DNA from: Gammaproteobacteria bacterium
GTDB lineage: Bacteria > Pseudomonadota > Gammaproteobacteria > Eutrophobiales > Eutrophobiaceae
Reading direction: 5' to 3'
Assembly (NCBI GenBank): GCA_030829985.1
Contig: JAURNW010000013.1
Span: forward strand, 62,001-126,000
DNA length: 64,000 nt
Every line of letters starts with the position of its first letter. Within the stretch, counting starts at the first letter, position 1. The notes below the pieces were generated by a model. That model did no database searches and was not told the origin of the DNA. It saw only the letters and a list, made by a program, of their open reading frames with translations. Positions 8,464 through 17,412 of this stretch are shown here, piece by piece. The position numbers and the translations under genes are program-made.

Positions 8464-10449
8464 TCAGTTATATGAAAATGCTAAATTTCTATCAATTTTG
8501 TATTTCTTTAACTTTAAATATAATGTGCTCTTTGCGATACCCAAATGGCTGGCAGTCTTAGTAAGGTTCCCTTTATGATCCTTTATCGCAGATATAATGA
8601 TAAGGCGTTCCGCATCATCAATACCTAAACTACTATCGTTTGATATAACATCTTTTATAGAAGTGGGGCTACTATCTTTGCTTGATTTAGAATAGAATTC
8701 GCCAGGTAAATCATCCGGTGTGACTGTATCAGTTTGTGACATCAGCACAGAACACTCGACTATATTTCGTAATTCCCTGATATTGCCAGGCCATTCATAC
8801 TCTGTTAATACTTTTATAAAGTCAGGTTCGAATTGTTTGACCGAAGTGCCATCTCGTTTTGCAATCTCCTTGGCAAAATAATGCGTCAAAACTTCAATGT
8901 CATTATCACGTTCACGTAATGGTGGAACTGTAAGTGTTATCACTGAAATTCGATAAAATAAATCCATGCGAAAACGTCCTTCTTTCACATCAAGGTTCAA
9001 ATCACGGTTAGTTGCAACAAGTACGCGAAAACTTACTTTGCGTTGCTGGTAATCTCCCAAACGACATATTTCACCTTCTTGCAAAACTCTTAGAAAATTA
9101 GCCTGAATATCAAGCGGCAATTCTCCTATCTCATCAAGGAACAACGTACCACCGTCAGCAGCTTCAATTTTTCCTTTTTTACCACCACGGATAGCGCCTG
9201 TGAATGCCCCTTCAACATAACCAAACAATTCACTGGTAATTAAATCGCGTGACAAACCACCACAGTTCAGAGTGATGAGTGGGCCTTTAGCATTGGGTCC
9301 TGCGGCATGAATAGCCTTGGCAAACATTTCTTTACCAACCCCTGTTTCTCCATTAATTAATATTGGTACTGGAAGTGCTGCAAGACGTTGAGCCTTATTT
9401 ATAGTTTTTTTAAGTGCTGAACTGGAGCCCACAATATCTTCGAAATATTTTGCATCACTATTTAAAGGCACCCTGTTCCTGTTTGTTCCTAAATGGACAC
9501 TGTGCGGGGATGGAATAATTAACATGCTTCCTAGTTGGTCTTGTCCTTCCATAACTGGTTCTATCCAATCTGTAGACAACCATTCAGCTTCCGGCATTTT
9601 AGATTCATTATTTATACTATGGATAATACTTTTGCCATTACATTTAAAATCAATACCGCGCATTGCGAGGTTAGATGCCACATTTTCATTTGCCTTCACA
9701 AGATATCCATAATTATCCAGGAGCATCAAGGCATCGTTTGTTGGTGAAGAAAACATAGAAACCGCGGCATTTAATAATCGATTTTTTTCTTCCAGCTTAA
9801 TTCCCATAAGCCTACTTTCTATCCTGCCAGCAGCTTCTACAGCCAAAGCCTGTGTATGAAAATTAAAATCACTTTTCAATCCGGATATATCCAAAACGCC
9901 AATGGTTTCCTGAGTACCTGGATCACGGATAACCATCGAAGTACAGGTCCATGATTTGATACCCTCACAAAAATGTTCTGTCGTATTAATTTGTATCGGG
10001 CGACCAACGGAAAGAACTGTTCCGATAGCATTAGTTCCCGCCGCATGCTCACTCCAATTTGCCCCGACACATAAACGAATATCATGGCCATCTTCAACTG
10101 TCTTGGGGTCACCTTCTACATGCAAACAAATACCATCACGGTCTGCCAAAATCATCATCGAGCCTGACTCGGCCAAGAGATCTCGTGCATGTTCCATAAC
10201 CGGTTTAGCTGCTTCTAGTAATTGAGCATTTTTTCTGAGGAGATTTTGATAGGTTTGGTCATTAACGCTTAATCGTGTTTTACTACTTGAGGGGTCTACG
10301 CCATCTTCTAGACATCGCGCCCATGAATCAATAATGATTCTTCGGATGGAATTTTTGGGTAATTCTCCGCTGTTAACATATCTATCCCAGGCTAAATCTA
10401 CCTGACCAGGATTTATATTGAATGCTGAATAAGAGTCATTATTCTTCAT
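8464..10449 (-). CDS. Sigma54-dependent activator, AcoR/AcxR type
   Basis: The 661-residue regulator has an AcoR-type N-terminal GAF region (about 80-215), a PAS-like linker (about 230-300), an AAA+ domain with Walker A GETGVGKE at 367-374 and the sigma54-contacting GAFTGA at 414-419, DEIGELPLDIQ, and a C-terminal Fis-type helix-turn-helix (LTKTASHLGIAKSTLYLKLKKY). Activators of this family drive acetoin, acetone carboxylase and alcohol catabolic operons in response to small ketones or alcohols. Here it lies between the dehydrogenase genes and the carrier genes, and sigma54 promoter matches are found before acxA and the dehydrogenase. Those are its likely targets. A TCGCA-TTTT-TGCGA dyad just upstream suggests autoregulation. 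Confidence 0.88.
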   Translation of the reverse strand: MKNNDSYSAFNINPGQVDLAWDRYVNSGELPKNSIRRIIIDSWARCLEDGVDPSSSKTRLSVNDQTYQNLLRKNAQLLEAAKPVMEHARDLLAESGSMMILADRDGICLHVEGDPKTVEDGHDIRLCVGANWSEHAAGTNAIGTVLSVGRPIQINTTEHFCEGIKSWTCTSMVIRDPGTQETIGVLDISGLKSDFNFHTQALAVEAAGRIESRLMGIKLEEKNRLLNAAVSMFSSPTNDALMLLDNYGYLVKANENVASNLAMRGIDFKCNGKSIIHSINNESKMPEAEWLSTDWIEPVMEGQDQLGSMLIIPSPHSVHLGTNRNRVPLNSDAKYFEDIVGSSSALKKTINKAQRLAALPVPILINGETGVGKEMFAKAIHAAGPNAKGPLITLNCGGLSRDLITSELFGYVEGAFTGAIRGGKKGKIEAADGGTLFLDEIGELPLDIQANFLRVLQEGEICRLGDYQQRKVSFRVLVATNRDLNLDVKEGRFRMDLFYRISVITLTVPPLRERDNDIEVLTHYFAKEIAKRDGTSVKQFEPDFIKVLTEYEWPGNIRELRNIVECSVLMSQTDTVTPDDLPGEFYSKSSKDSSPTSIKDVISNDSSLGIDDAERLIIISAIKDHKGNLTKTASHLGIAKSTLYLKLKKYKIDRNLAFSYN

Positions 10450-10539
10450 GTGTAAATCACCTCAACCTGAATTTTTACTCTTTAATAAAGGTGCATTCAC
10501 CAATGCGTCTTTATTTCAAGTATTTCAAATATGTCCTAT

Positions 10540-10555
10540 TGTCGCATTTTTGCGA
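10540..10555. promoter_or_regulatory. Inverted repeat TCGCA-TTTT-TGCGA upstream of the AcoR-type regulator
   Basis: A perfect five-base dyad (10542-10555), preceded by TG, lies about 95 bases before the regulator start in the gap after the substrate-binding protein gene. It resembles the TGTTGC dyads at 6325, 14294 and 27178. Confidence 0.45.
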
Positions 10556-10656
10556 TCTAATAATTGATTTTATAGGACGAAACGTATGATTATCGTACAC
10601 CTTGAAATTGGCTTTATCAAGAAAGAAGTCTCTTGATAGTCATGATTCTCTTATCA

Positions 10657-11523
10657 TCACTGATAATTAATTCTAGCTGCTGGCACATGATAACTAGCAC
10701 CATGATTATTGAAAATTTGCTTGATAGTTCCATTCTCTACCAGTTTATCCATAGCGGTCTTAATTGAATTGGTCAGTTTTTCATTGCTAGCTTTGACTGC
10801 CACGCCCAAATCCCATGATGGTTTAGCTATGCCCGGCATAGACATAAGTCCAATTTGATAATTAGCTTTGGCGTCACCTAAGCTTGCTTCGATTTCAGTT
10901 CGAGCTCCCATTACGGCCGTTATTTCCTTCTTCAATAAGGCCTGGGTAGCCTCTGCTATCGAATAGTAATGGACAACGTTATCTCTAATTCGTCCTTGAT
11001 ATGCGCCTAGCAAATAACCATCCGCCATGGTTACGCGCTCAACACCAATCTTATTTGTAAAGAATGTCGTTATTTGCGGGTTACCACCAAGTTGTTCTGT
11101 ATCAGCAGCAACCACTACCTGTTCCTCAGAATAAGGAGCGATGAAATTCACCTTGTCTTCTCTTTTCATAAGATACTGATCATAAGGTATATGTAACATT
11201 ACATCCGCCGGCGGACCAGTAACATGATGCCCTTTCCATACATATACTCTCAAATCATCTTCCAGGGACTCATCTGCAAAAACCAAACGAATACTAGCCT
11301 TAAGTCCTAACTCTTCTGCTAATGCTCTGGCAATATCAACATCAATACCCTCAGCCTTACCATTCTCAGCCTGATAAGAGTAAGGAGGAAAATTATCATA
11401 GGCAGCGAATTTTAGAATATCACTGGTAGTTTCAGCTTGTGCATCGGCGGAAACTTGCATTGATAAAAACAAAACTCCGCACAGTAATAAAAGATTTGCA
11501 CATTTAATCTTCATTTTTAGCAT
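10657..11523 (-). CDS. Quinoprotein dehydrogenase-associated periplasmic substrate-binding protein
   Basis: The 288-residue product has a signal peptide (about residues 1-28, ending VSADA). The bilobal family-3 solute-binding fold follows, with FAAYDNFPPYSYQAENGKAEGIDVDIARAL at the start of lobe one and a C-terminal DKLVENGTIKQIFNNHG. Proteins of this type (XoxJ-like) occur beside PQQ dehydrogenases without any ABC permease. They are thought to help maturation of the enzyme or electron transfer rather than transport. The gene lies 17 bases after the cytochrome gene, so they form one unit. The role as an import protein is unlikely in the absence of permease genes here. Confidence 0.8.
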   Translation of the reverse strand: MLKMKIKCANLLLLCGVLFLSMQVSADAQAETTSDILKFAAYDNFPPYSYQAENGKAEGIDVDIARALAEELGLKASIRLVFADESLEDDLRVYVWKGHHVTGPPADVMLHIPYDQYLMKREDKVNFIAPYSEEQVVVAADTEQLGGNPQITTFFTNKIGVERVTMADGYLLGAYQGRIRDNVVHYYSIAEATQALLKKEITAVMGARTEIEASLGDAKANYQIGLMSMPGIAKPSWDLGVAVKASNEKLTNSIKTAMDKLVENGTIKQIFNNHGASYHVPAARINYQ

Positions 11524-11540
11524 GTCTTATATAATCTCCT

Positions 11541-11978
11541 TCAATCCTCGATTGCTATGGTCTCGATCCATGCCCATATAGCCCATAACGCTTCCTGGCT
11601 AAAAGGACCGCCGTCAGTATCTGCAAAGACAGGCATATAAGTAACACCATTTCTTACAGATCCCTTGCGAACGCGCATGACATACCACGCATCATCCTCA
11701 GCATTATGTTTCATTTTTCGTAAATCAGGGTTTATTCCGCCTGATTTGCCCTGCAGACCATGACAACGCGCACAGTTCTGTCCATAGGCCGCTTCTCCGA
11801 TTTTAATGGCTTTTTCATTACCGGAATAAGGATTTCTCTCTAACCATTCGTCACCAAGTTCTTCCAAGCCTTCCGTATTAACCGGTTGCGGCGCCACATC
11901 ACCGTGTGCAAAAAGTAAAGGTGAAAAAAAAGAAAAAATACAAATAAATGCAATAGCAGAAATATTATTATGTTTCAT
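11541..11978 (-). CDS. Cytochrome c, electron acceptor of the PQQ dehydrogenase (PedF-like c-550)
   Basis: The product has 145 residues with a signal peptide ending near LFA. A single heme c site CARCH lies near residue 73 (GQNCARCHGLQGKSGG), and a Met ligand candidate is in the segment VTYMPVF. The length and the ARCHG context fit the cytochrome c-550 that takes electrons from ethanol-type PQQ dehydrogenases in the periplasm. It follows the dehydrogenase gene by 220 bases that hold two stem-loops, and it precedes the XoxJ-like gene. Expression may therefore differ from that of the dehydrogenase. Confidence 0.85.
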   Translation of the reverse strand: MKHNNISAIAFICIFSFFSPLLFAHGDVAPQPVNTEGLEELGDEWLERNPYSGNEKAIKIGEAAYGQNCARCHGLQGKSGGINPDLRKMKHNAEDDAWYVMRVRKGSVRNGVTYMPVFADTDGGPFSQEALWAIWAWIETIAIED

Positions 11979-12126
11979 AAGATTAGCTTCTCTTAAATTA
12001 TAATTATGAGCATATCTTTAGACTCGACGAAATATTATGAGTTCATACAAATATTGTGCAAACAGGCGTTTTATTTTTTTACAACGTTAGATCGAGTAAA
12101 GACAAACCATCATTTATAAGTGACGA

Positions 12127-12145
12127 GGCCAACATTACGTTGGCC
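12127..12145 (-). terminator. Stem-loop downstream of the PQQ dehydrogenase gene (second)
   Basis: A perfect seven-base stem GGCCAAC/GTTGGCC closes a five-base loop, 54 bases after the dehydrogenase stop. No T run follows on the minus strand, so it may be a 3-prime stabiliser or weak attenuator rather than a full terminator. Confidence 0.5.
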
Positions 12146-12162
12146 CCGACTTATTACTTATA

Positions 12163-12181
12163 TTGGGTCACTGGTACCCAA
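12163..12181 (-). terminator. Stem-loop downstream of the PQQ dehydrogenase gene (first)
   Basis: TTGGGT pairs with ACCCAA around a seven-base loop, 18 bases after the stop codon. Together with the stem at 12127-12145 it makes a tandem hairpin between the dehydrogenase and its cytochrome gene. It may favour accumulation of the dehydrogenase message. Confidence 0.45.
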
Positions 12182-12198
12182 GTATTACCTAGAGTTTA

Positions 12199-13953
12199 TT
12201 AATAGAGCTTAAACACGACTAAGCTAGCGCCCTGATTAATTCCCTCAATTTGCTTAGCAACTTCACCACCCCATAGAGGTACTGCAGCACCCCAACCAGA
12301 TGGAACTGCGATGAACTGTTCACCACCCTGTTCCCAGGTAATTGGAGATCCGACGATACCAGAACCGGTGTTGTACTGCCAAAGCTCTTTACCGGTCTTA
12401 GCGTCAACAGCTTTGAAGTAACCTTCTGGTGTACCGTAGAAAACCAGGTTGCCTGCTGTTGCCATTACACCACCCCAAAGAGGAGCTTTGTTTTTGACTT
12501 CAAACACCTTCTTACCAGTCATTGGATCAAAAGCACGTAGCGCACCTATATAATCATCAAAGACAGGTTTGATGCTGAATCCAGCACCCATGTATGCTGC
12601 ACCTTTCTTATAGGTAACAGGCTCATTCCATAAGTCCATACCCATTTCATTGGCAGGAACATAGAATAGACCTGTATTTTGGCTGTATGCCATACCCATC
12701 CAGTTGGTGCCACCAAGGAAAGAAGGCGTTACTGTAATAACAGAACCTTTTTTACCATCAGCGCTGTCAGCAGGATTGCCTGGACGCATCCCTGTTTCAA
12801 TTGGACGACCTGTTTTCAAATCAATCGCACTGGCCCAACTATGCTTTTCAACAAATGGGAAAGCGTTAACGAGTTTACCGTTAGTTCTATCTAGTGTGTA
12901 GAAAAAACCGTTTCTGTCCGCGTGAGCAGCCAACTTTTTACCACCATTGTTGAAAGCGACCGTATGGTTTGTACCATCATAATCCCATGCTTCATTTGGT
13001 GTATATTGGAAATGCCACTTAATTTTTCCTGTATCTGGATCAACAGCAATTGTTGAGATTGCGTATAGATTGTCACCAGGGCGCATATGTGAATTCCAAG
13101 GTGCAGGGTTACCTGTACCCCACATAATGGTTTTGGTTTCAGGATCATAGGTTCCTGTGTTCCAAGGTGCGCCACCACCAACTTTCCAGAGATCGCCAGG
13201 CCATGTCGCATTTAACTTACCGGTCATACCATTTGGTTTACCGTTTAAGGTACCGATATGCCCTTCAATTGTAGGACGTTCCCAGATTAATTTACCAGTC
13301 TTAGCATCAAAACCTCTCAACATACCAATAATACCGAATTCACCACCCGCAACACCGATAATGACTTTATCTTCAGCGATAATTGGAGCGGCTGTAGAAG
13401 AATGACCTGCTTTAAAATCACCCAGGTTTTGTTTCCAAACCACTTTACCGTTAGCTGTATCTAGTGCAATTAACTCTGCATCCAGTGTACCAAAGATAAA
13501 CAGGTTGTCGAACAACGCTCCACCACGGTTAATTACGTCACAGCAAGGTAATATGCCTTCTGGCAAACGATGCTCATACTTCCAGATTTGCATGCCGGTT
13601 TCAGCATTAATTGCAAAAACGCGATTGTATGAAGCGGTAACATAAATAACACCATTGTGGACTAATGGCTGTGCTTCCTGGCCACGCATTTTTTCCCCAC
13701 CGAAGGAGAAGGTATATGCAGGCGCTAATGTCTTTATGTTTTTATCATTGATTTTCGCAAGTGGGCTCCAACGTTGGCCTTGTGTACCCATACCATAAGA
13801 AACAACATCACCCGTTGTCGTTGCATCATTTTTAATATCGTCAGCAGTAACACCCGCCGCGAGACTATTACTCATTGGCGCGGCAACTAAAATACCGGCT
13901 ATGGCAATTGATTTAAGAAAACCTGACTCGCAGGCAATTGATAAGGACTTCAT
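12199..13953 (-). CDS. PQQ-dependent alcohol dehydrogenase, ethanol type, lanthanide signature
   Basis: This periplasmic quinoprotein oxidises alcohols and passes electrons to cytochrome c. The 584-residue product has a signal peptide (cleaved near LAAG), eight-bladed propeller W motifs (for example [28 protein letters not shown]), and the vicinal Cys137-Cys138 disulfide. The metal site residues are Glu205, Asn287, the catalytic Asp324 and Asp326. An Asp two residues after the catalytic Asp marks lanthanide-dependent enzymes (XoxF, PedH/ExaF); calcium enzymes have Ala or Ser there. The neighbours (c-550, XoxJ-like, SoxYZ-like) fit the PedH/ExaF type. An AGAGGGG sequence precedes the ATG. A sigma54-type promoter lies at 14071-14086. 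Confidence 0.9.
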   Translation of the reverse strand: MKSLSIACESGFLKSIAIAGILVAAPMSNSLAAGVTADDIKNDATTTGDVVSYGMGTQGQRWSPLAKINDKNIKTLAPAYTFSFGGEKMRGQEAQPLVHNGVIYVTASYNRVFAINAETGMQIWKYEHRLPEGILPCCDVINRGGALFDNLFIFGTLDAELIALDTANGKVVWKQNLGDFKAGHSSTAAPIIAEDKVIIGVAGGEFGIIGMLRGFDAKTGKLIWERPTIEGHIGTLNGKPNGMTGKLNATWPGDLWKVGGGAPWNTGTYDPETKTIMWGTGNPAPWNSHMRPGDNLYAISTIAVDPDTGKIKWHFQYTPNEAWDYDGTNHTVAFNNGGKKLAAHADRNGFFYTLDRTNGKLVNAFPFVEKHSWASAIDLKTGRPIETGMRPGNPADSADGKKGSVITVTPSFLGGTNWMGMAYSQNTGLFYVPANEMGMDLWNEPVTYKKGAAYMGAGFSIKPVFDDYIGALRAFDPMTGKKVFEVKNKAPLWGGVMATAGNLVFYGTPEGYFKAVDAKTGKELWQYNTGSGIVGSPITWEQGGEQFIAVPSGWGAAVPLWGGEVAKQIEGINQGASLVVFKLY

Positions 13954-14070
13954 ATTTACACCCCTCTTTGTGTTGTGTATGAACTAACTATTTTTCTAAC
14001 TTTCATGTCTTTAACTTAGATAATCGAAATAATTATCTAAAACTATGAATATTGTATCACTAATTATACT

Positions 14071-14086
14071 AGCAAAAGATAAGCCA
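14071..14086 (-). promoter_or_regulatory. Candidate sigma54 promoter of the PQQ dehydrogenase
   Basis: On the minus strand the sequence is TGGCTTATCTTTTGCT. It has GG and GC exactly ten bases apart and the preferred TTGCT -12 element. It lies about 118 bases before the dehydrogenase ATG, downstream of the repeats at 14177-14224 and the dyad at 14294-14310. Confidence 0.55.
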
Positions 14087-14176
14087 TTAATAAGTTATTA
14101 ATATTAAGTAAAAGAGAATATCATGTTAATCAATTTGTTATATTATATTATTAATGTTTTCTATAATAATAGAAAC

Positions 14177-14224
14177 CGTCCGATTTTAATACATAACAAT
14201 GTCGAACGTCTCATTTTGATACAT
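14177..14224. repeat. Two 18-base direct repeats spaced 30 bases apart
   Basis: CGTCCGATTTTAATACAT (14177-14194) and CGTCTCATTTTGATACAT (14207-14224) match at 15 of 18 positions. The 30-base period is close to three helical turns, which suits two regulator dimers bound on one face of the DNA, upstream of the dehydrogenase promoter. Confidence 0.5.
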
Positions 14225-14293
14225 TTATTCATACAACAAAATATCATTGAATACAGATACAAACAATAATAATTTAATTAATAGAATCAACAT

Positions 14294-14310
14294 GTAGCAA
14301 AATGCAACAC
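14294..14310. promoter_or_regulatory. TGTTGC-type dyad upstream of the dehydrogenase
   Basis: On the minus strand it reads TGTTGC ATTTT GCTACA, a dyad with one mismatch. It shares a 14-base identity (GCAAAATGCAACAC on the plus strand) with the site at 27182-27195 in the aldehyde oxidoreductase control region. It is a candidate enhancer site for AcoR-family regulators. Confidence 0.45.
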
Positions 14311-14374
14311 AAAAATTATTGAACGATTCTCTGCTCATATTTATGATTAAGATATACGAGAATTAAGTTTAATG

Positions 14375-14412
14375 AAAAAAAAAGCCATCCGTTAATTAAA
14401 ACGGATGGCTTT
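14375..14412 (-). terminator. Rho-independent terminator of the acx operon
   Basis: An 11-base stem (AAGCCATCCGT with its complement) and an eight-base loop lie 42 bases after the acxC stop. Nine T follow on the minus strand. This is a strong intrinsic terminator. Confidence 0.9.
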
Positions 14413-14452
14413 AATGATATAGCTAAACTACTTTTATTTTAGTGGAGGATAA

Positions 14453-14959
14453 TCAAGCAGCTATTTTTTTAGGTACTTTTAAGCCTACCCATTTATAAAA
14501 CGCCGCAATATCAGGCTCAAAATCATGGATTACCGGATACCAGGGTGTTGGCGCTTCAACATCATGCTGACATGCACACTCTGGACAATAGTATTCGCGA
14601 TAGACCTGCCATTCCTGATTAGGTGCCATCAAGTTAGGATAAACTTCGTTAAATTTTTCATCCGTATCACGAACAAAAATAACTGCATTTAACTTCCAGT
14701 TTTCCGTATATGGACCGAAGACATAACCACAGTCACATTTGTTGACAATATCGCCATTTTTATCTTCGACGATGTACAAATGAGGAGCTAAAGGCAGAAC
14801 AATTTTGTCATCCCACTTTGCTCTATCTTGAAGAACGTCGATGTACATTTCGAATCGCAGTGGATCCTTCGGCATGAATAACATCTTCCGAACTGTTTCC
14901 CAATCTAGGTCACCGTCGATAAGGTCGGCAACCTGTTTTTTTGTGTAAGTTGTAGCCAT
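14453..14959 (-). CDS. acxC: Acetone carboxylase gamma subunit
   Basis: The product has 168 residues, the same length as the Xanthobacter gamma subunit as I recall it. It contains two Cys pairs of zinc-ribbon type, CDCGYVFG near residue 78 and YCPECACQHD near residue 131, plus the segments MPKDPLRFEMYIDVLQDRAKWDD and PWYPVIHDFEPDIAAFYKWVGL. The gamma subunit completes the alpha2-beta2-gamma2 cytoplasmic enzyme that makes acetoacetate from acetone and bicarbonate with ATP. It is the last gene of acxABC and is followed by a strong terminator. A GAGG ribosome-binding site precedes the ATG. Confidence 0.93.
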   Translation of the reverse strand: MATTYTKKQVADLIDGDLDWETVRKMLFMPKDPLRFEMYIDVLQDRAKWDDKIVLPLAPHLYIVEDKNGDIVNKCDCGYVFGPYTENWKLNAVIFVRDTDEKFNEVYPNLMAPNQEWQVYREYYCPECACQHDVEAPTPWYPVIHDFEPDIAAFYKWVGLKVPKKIAA

Positions 14960-15031
14960 TTTTTAAAACCTCTAATTATTTATTGTTCAAGCATGTGGGC
15001 GTATTGTATACGCCCACAAACCCAGAGTTGA

Positions 15032-17365
15032 TTATTCCTCTACCAAGACAACAGTCTTAACGTCTGGCATTTGACTCAAGTCCATAGCATGCTTGGAACC
15101 GAAACAAGGAACACCCAGTTCTTTCTCTGTTACTAGCCAATCAGCTGGCAGGCTCCAGAATGCTCGGAACTTATCCAGAAATGGTTGTGACAACTCAAAA
15201 GACGACGCATACATTTGCTGAACCTGTTTCGAAGCCTTCTTATCAAGGATATTCTGGCGTTCGCCTTTCATCCATTCTTTGACAGGCTTAGCACGTGCTA
15301 GACGTTCTTTACGAATCTCTGCTTGACGTGCTCTAGTTTTATCAACATCAACGGTGTAATAACCTTCATCATCCTTCGTGAAGATAGCGCCATAAATTTT
15401 GAACGCATACTCTTCTAACAGAACAACATCATTCAAATCTTTCTGAATGTTTTCTATCGTACGATCCAATGGATCACCAAAACCTGGTCCACCACGAAGG
15501 TAGTTCAGGTAAAGATCTCCGTTTTCGAAGATTTCTTCGGTGGTGATACATTGGTTGTCACGTTTAACAATGGCACCTGGCTCCAGATGATTTTCATAAT
15601 CAGGATAATCAGGATTCCAGTCATGGCCCATAGGTAATGATTTACCCTCAGCAATACGCTTATGTAAACCAGTATTGTGAGCTTCAAAACGATAACCGGT
15701 TGCTGATGGATAACCACCATGTAAACCCCAGTCACTGTTCATGTAACCATTGCCCATGAAAAACATACACCAGTCAGCAGAGTTATGTACCATACGCAGG
15801 GTTTCAAAACCCATACCACCACGATACTTACCATAGCCACCGGTGTTAGATTTGATTGCACGACCCATATACAGTAATGGCTCAGCTAATTCCCAAATCT
15901 CGCAGTCACCCATGTCACCCTCTGGATTCCAGATAGCTGCTGCATGGTTAAGACCGTCTTTCATAGCACAGGCACCGGTACCGCAAGCGGCTGTTTCGAA
16001 GCTATTCACTGCGTGAATTTCTTCTTCCTGGTTAAAACCACCACCTTGCATCCAGTTACATGGATTTGAGTTACCTGCATTCACTTCTTCCAGATAACCA
16101 CGTGAGAAGTAACCACGGCTTACTGCTCTCCACAAAGAGCTCCAAGAAGAGACCAAGAAATGCCAAGCATCAGCGTGTGCAGTTCTTCGATCGTTTGGAT
16201 TAGTCCATGTGCCTTTAGGCAGACGGAATTCTGAAGCGTAGAGTGAACCATCATTGATACGTTCCGTTGGTACAACAGTCTGCGTCATCATCACCCATAT
16301 ACCACTGGTAAACGCGGTTGGATTTGCGTTATAGGTATGCCAACCCCAACGACTACAGCCTTCAAAATCTAAACGCCATGTCGCTTCTGGTTTAACAGTG
16401 ATTGTACAAGGCGCGTGCATGATGGTGTCGACCTTTGCAAATGGAGATGGCACATGTACATCTTCATGCATGTAAGGTACGTCAACAAAAGCGACTGTAT
16501 TGTACTTACCTGGGATAAGAATATCGTTGATACGTTTTACCAAACCACGTCGGCCATCTTCAATGATTTCAGAGGTGAACTGTAAGAAGGTTTCAACACC
16601 AACGTCAGCAATCACTTCTTCGACAATGTCACGAATCATATGATCACCAGCAATACGGGTTCTTTCATCAAGAATCCAGTATTTTGGTGTACGTACATTT
16701 CGTTGAACTTCATGTTGCCAATCACGCATAGGCTTGTCATTAATACCAGTCTTACGACAGGTGATTTGAACACCATCACCAAAACGTTGTACTTGACCGT
16801 TAGACATAGAACCTGGTCCAACTGCACCGGTGTCGATAACGTGTGTTACACCACCAACCCATGCCACCAGTTTACCTTCGTGGAAAATAGGGACGATCGT
16901 TGCGATATCACATGGATGTACGTTACCAATTTGGCAATCGTTATTGGTAAACATATCACCAGGATTGATTGTTGGATCTTCTTCCCATTCGTTTTCAATC
17001 ATGTACTTGATGGCCATACCCATAGTACCCACATGGATAATGATACCGGTAGAAGTACAAACACAATCACCTGCTGTGTTGTAAAGAGTGAAACAAAGCT
17101 CACCCTCTTGCTCAACAATAGGAGATGCAGCAATTTTCTTAGCTGTTTCACGTGCGTTTACAACACCGGCACGTAATTTTGAAAATATCTTCTCGAAAGT
17201 AATTGGGTCAGATTTTTTCAGTTTTAGCTCTTTCAAGCCGTCATAATGTCCAGTTTTCTTAGACGTACTGTACATATCACGACGATTCTGAGAAAGGCTC
17301 TTGCCATTGTGCAAGATAGACTTTCTTTTAGTAGAACCACCTGATATTGATTCTGGTTTATTCAT
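15032..17365 (-). CDS. acxB: Acetone carboxylase alpha subunit (hydantoinase B-like)
   Basis: The 777-residue product belongs to the hydantoinase B/oxoprolinase family and has the usual acetone carboxylase length. The segment GNVHPCDIA followed by GGVTHVIDTG places His150, Asp153 and His175. These are the manganese ligands described for the Xanthobacter enzyme, as I recall them, at the same numbers. This subunit carboxylates the activated acetone enolate at the Mn site. Late motifs such as GGYGKYRGGMGFE and NYLRGGPGFGDPLDR are family hallmarks. An AGAGGA ribosome-binding site precedes the ATG. It lies 47 bases after acxA, in one operon. Confidence 0.95.
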   Translation of the reverse strand: MNKPESISGGSTKRKSILHNGKSLSQNRRDMYSTSKKTGHYDGLKELKLKKSDPITFEKIFSKLRAGVVNARETAKKIAASPIVEQEGELCFTLYNTAGDCVCTSTGIIIHVGTMGMAIKYMIENEWEEDPTINPGDMFTNNDCQIGNVHPCDIATIVPIFHEGKLVAWVGGVTHVIDTGAVGPGSMSNGQVQRFGDGVQITCRKTGINDKPMRDWQHEVQRNVRTPKYWILDERTRIAGDHMIRDIVEEVIADVGVETFLQFTSEIIEDGRRGLVKRINDILIPGKYNTVAFVDVPYMHEDVHVPSPFAKVDTIMHAPCTITVKPEATWRLDFEGCSRWGWHTYNANPTAFTSGIWVMMTQTVVPTERINDGSLYASEFRLPKGTWTNPNDRRTAHADAWHFLVSSWSSLWRAVSRGYFSRGYLEEVNAGNSNPCNWMQGGGFNQEEEIHAVNSFETAACGTGACAMKDGLNHAAAIWNPEGDMGDCEIWELAEPLLYMGRAIKSNTGGYGKYRGGMGFETLRMVHNSADWCMFFMGNGYMNSDWGLHGGYPSATGYRFEAHNTGLHKRIAEGKSLPMGHDWNPDYPDYENHLEPGAIVKRDNQCITTEEIFENGDLYLNYLRGGPGFGDPLDRTIENIQKDLNDVVLLEEYAFKIYGAIFTKDDEGYYTVDVDKTRARQAEIRKERLARAKPVKEWMKGERQNILDKKASKQVQQMYASSFELSQPFLDKFRAFWSLPADWLVTEKELGVPCFGSKHAMDLSQMPDVKTVVLVEE

Positions 17366-17412
17366 ATTTTATTCCTCTTTCTTAAATTGAACTTAAGTAT
17401 CAAAACTTGAAC

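Larger units (their letters stand above)
13954..14452. other. Control region between the acx operon and the PQQ dehydrogenase gene
   Basis: About 500 AT-rich bases hold the acx terminator on one side. On the other side are elements that can serve the dehydrogenase: a -24/-12 match, two direct repeats 30 bases apart, and a TGTTGC dyad. No small gene was found. Confidence 0.6.

Noticed and set aside
12199..13953. XoxF or MxaF methanol dehydrogenase
   Set aside because: The Asp-x-Asp signature is XoxF-like, but the c-550-type cytochrome, the SoxYZ-like carrier and the AcoR-type regulator fit the ethanol-type (PedH/ExaF) branch better; the substrate is left open.
16640..17176. A 178-codon open frame on the plus strand inside acxB
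   Set aside because: It lies wholly opposite a strongly supported acxB reading frame, and its peptide has no recognisable features; low-complexity codon mirroring explains it.
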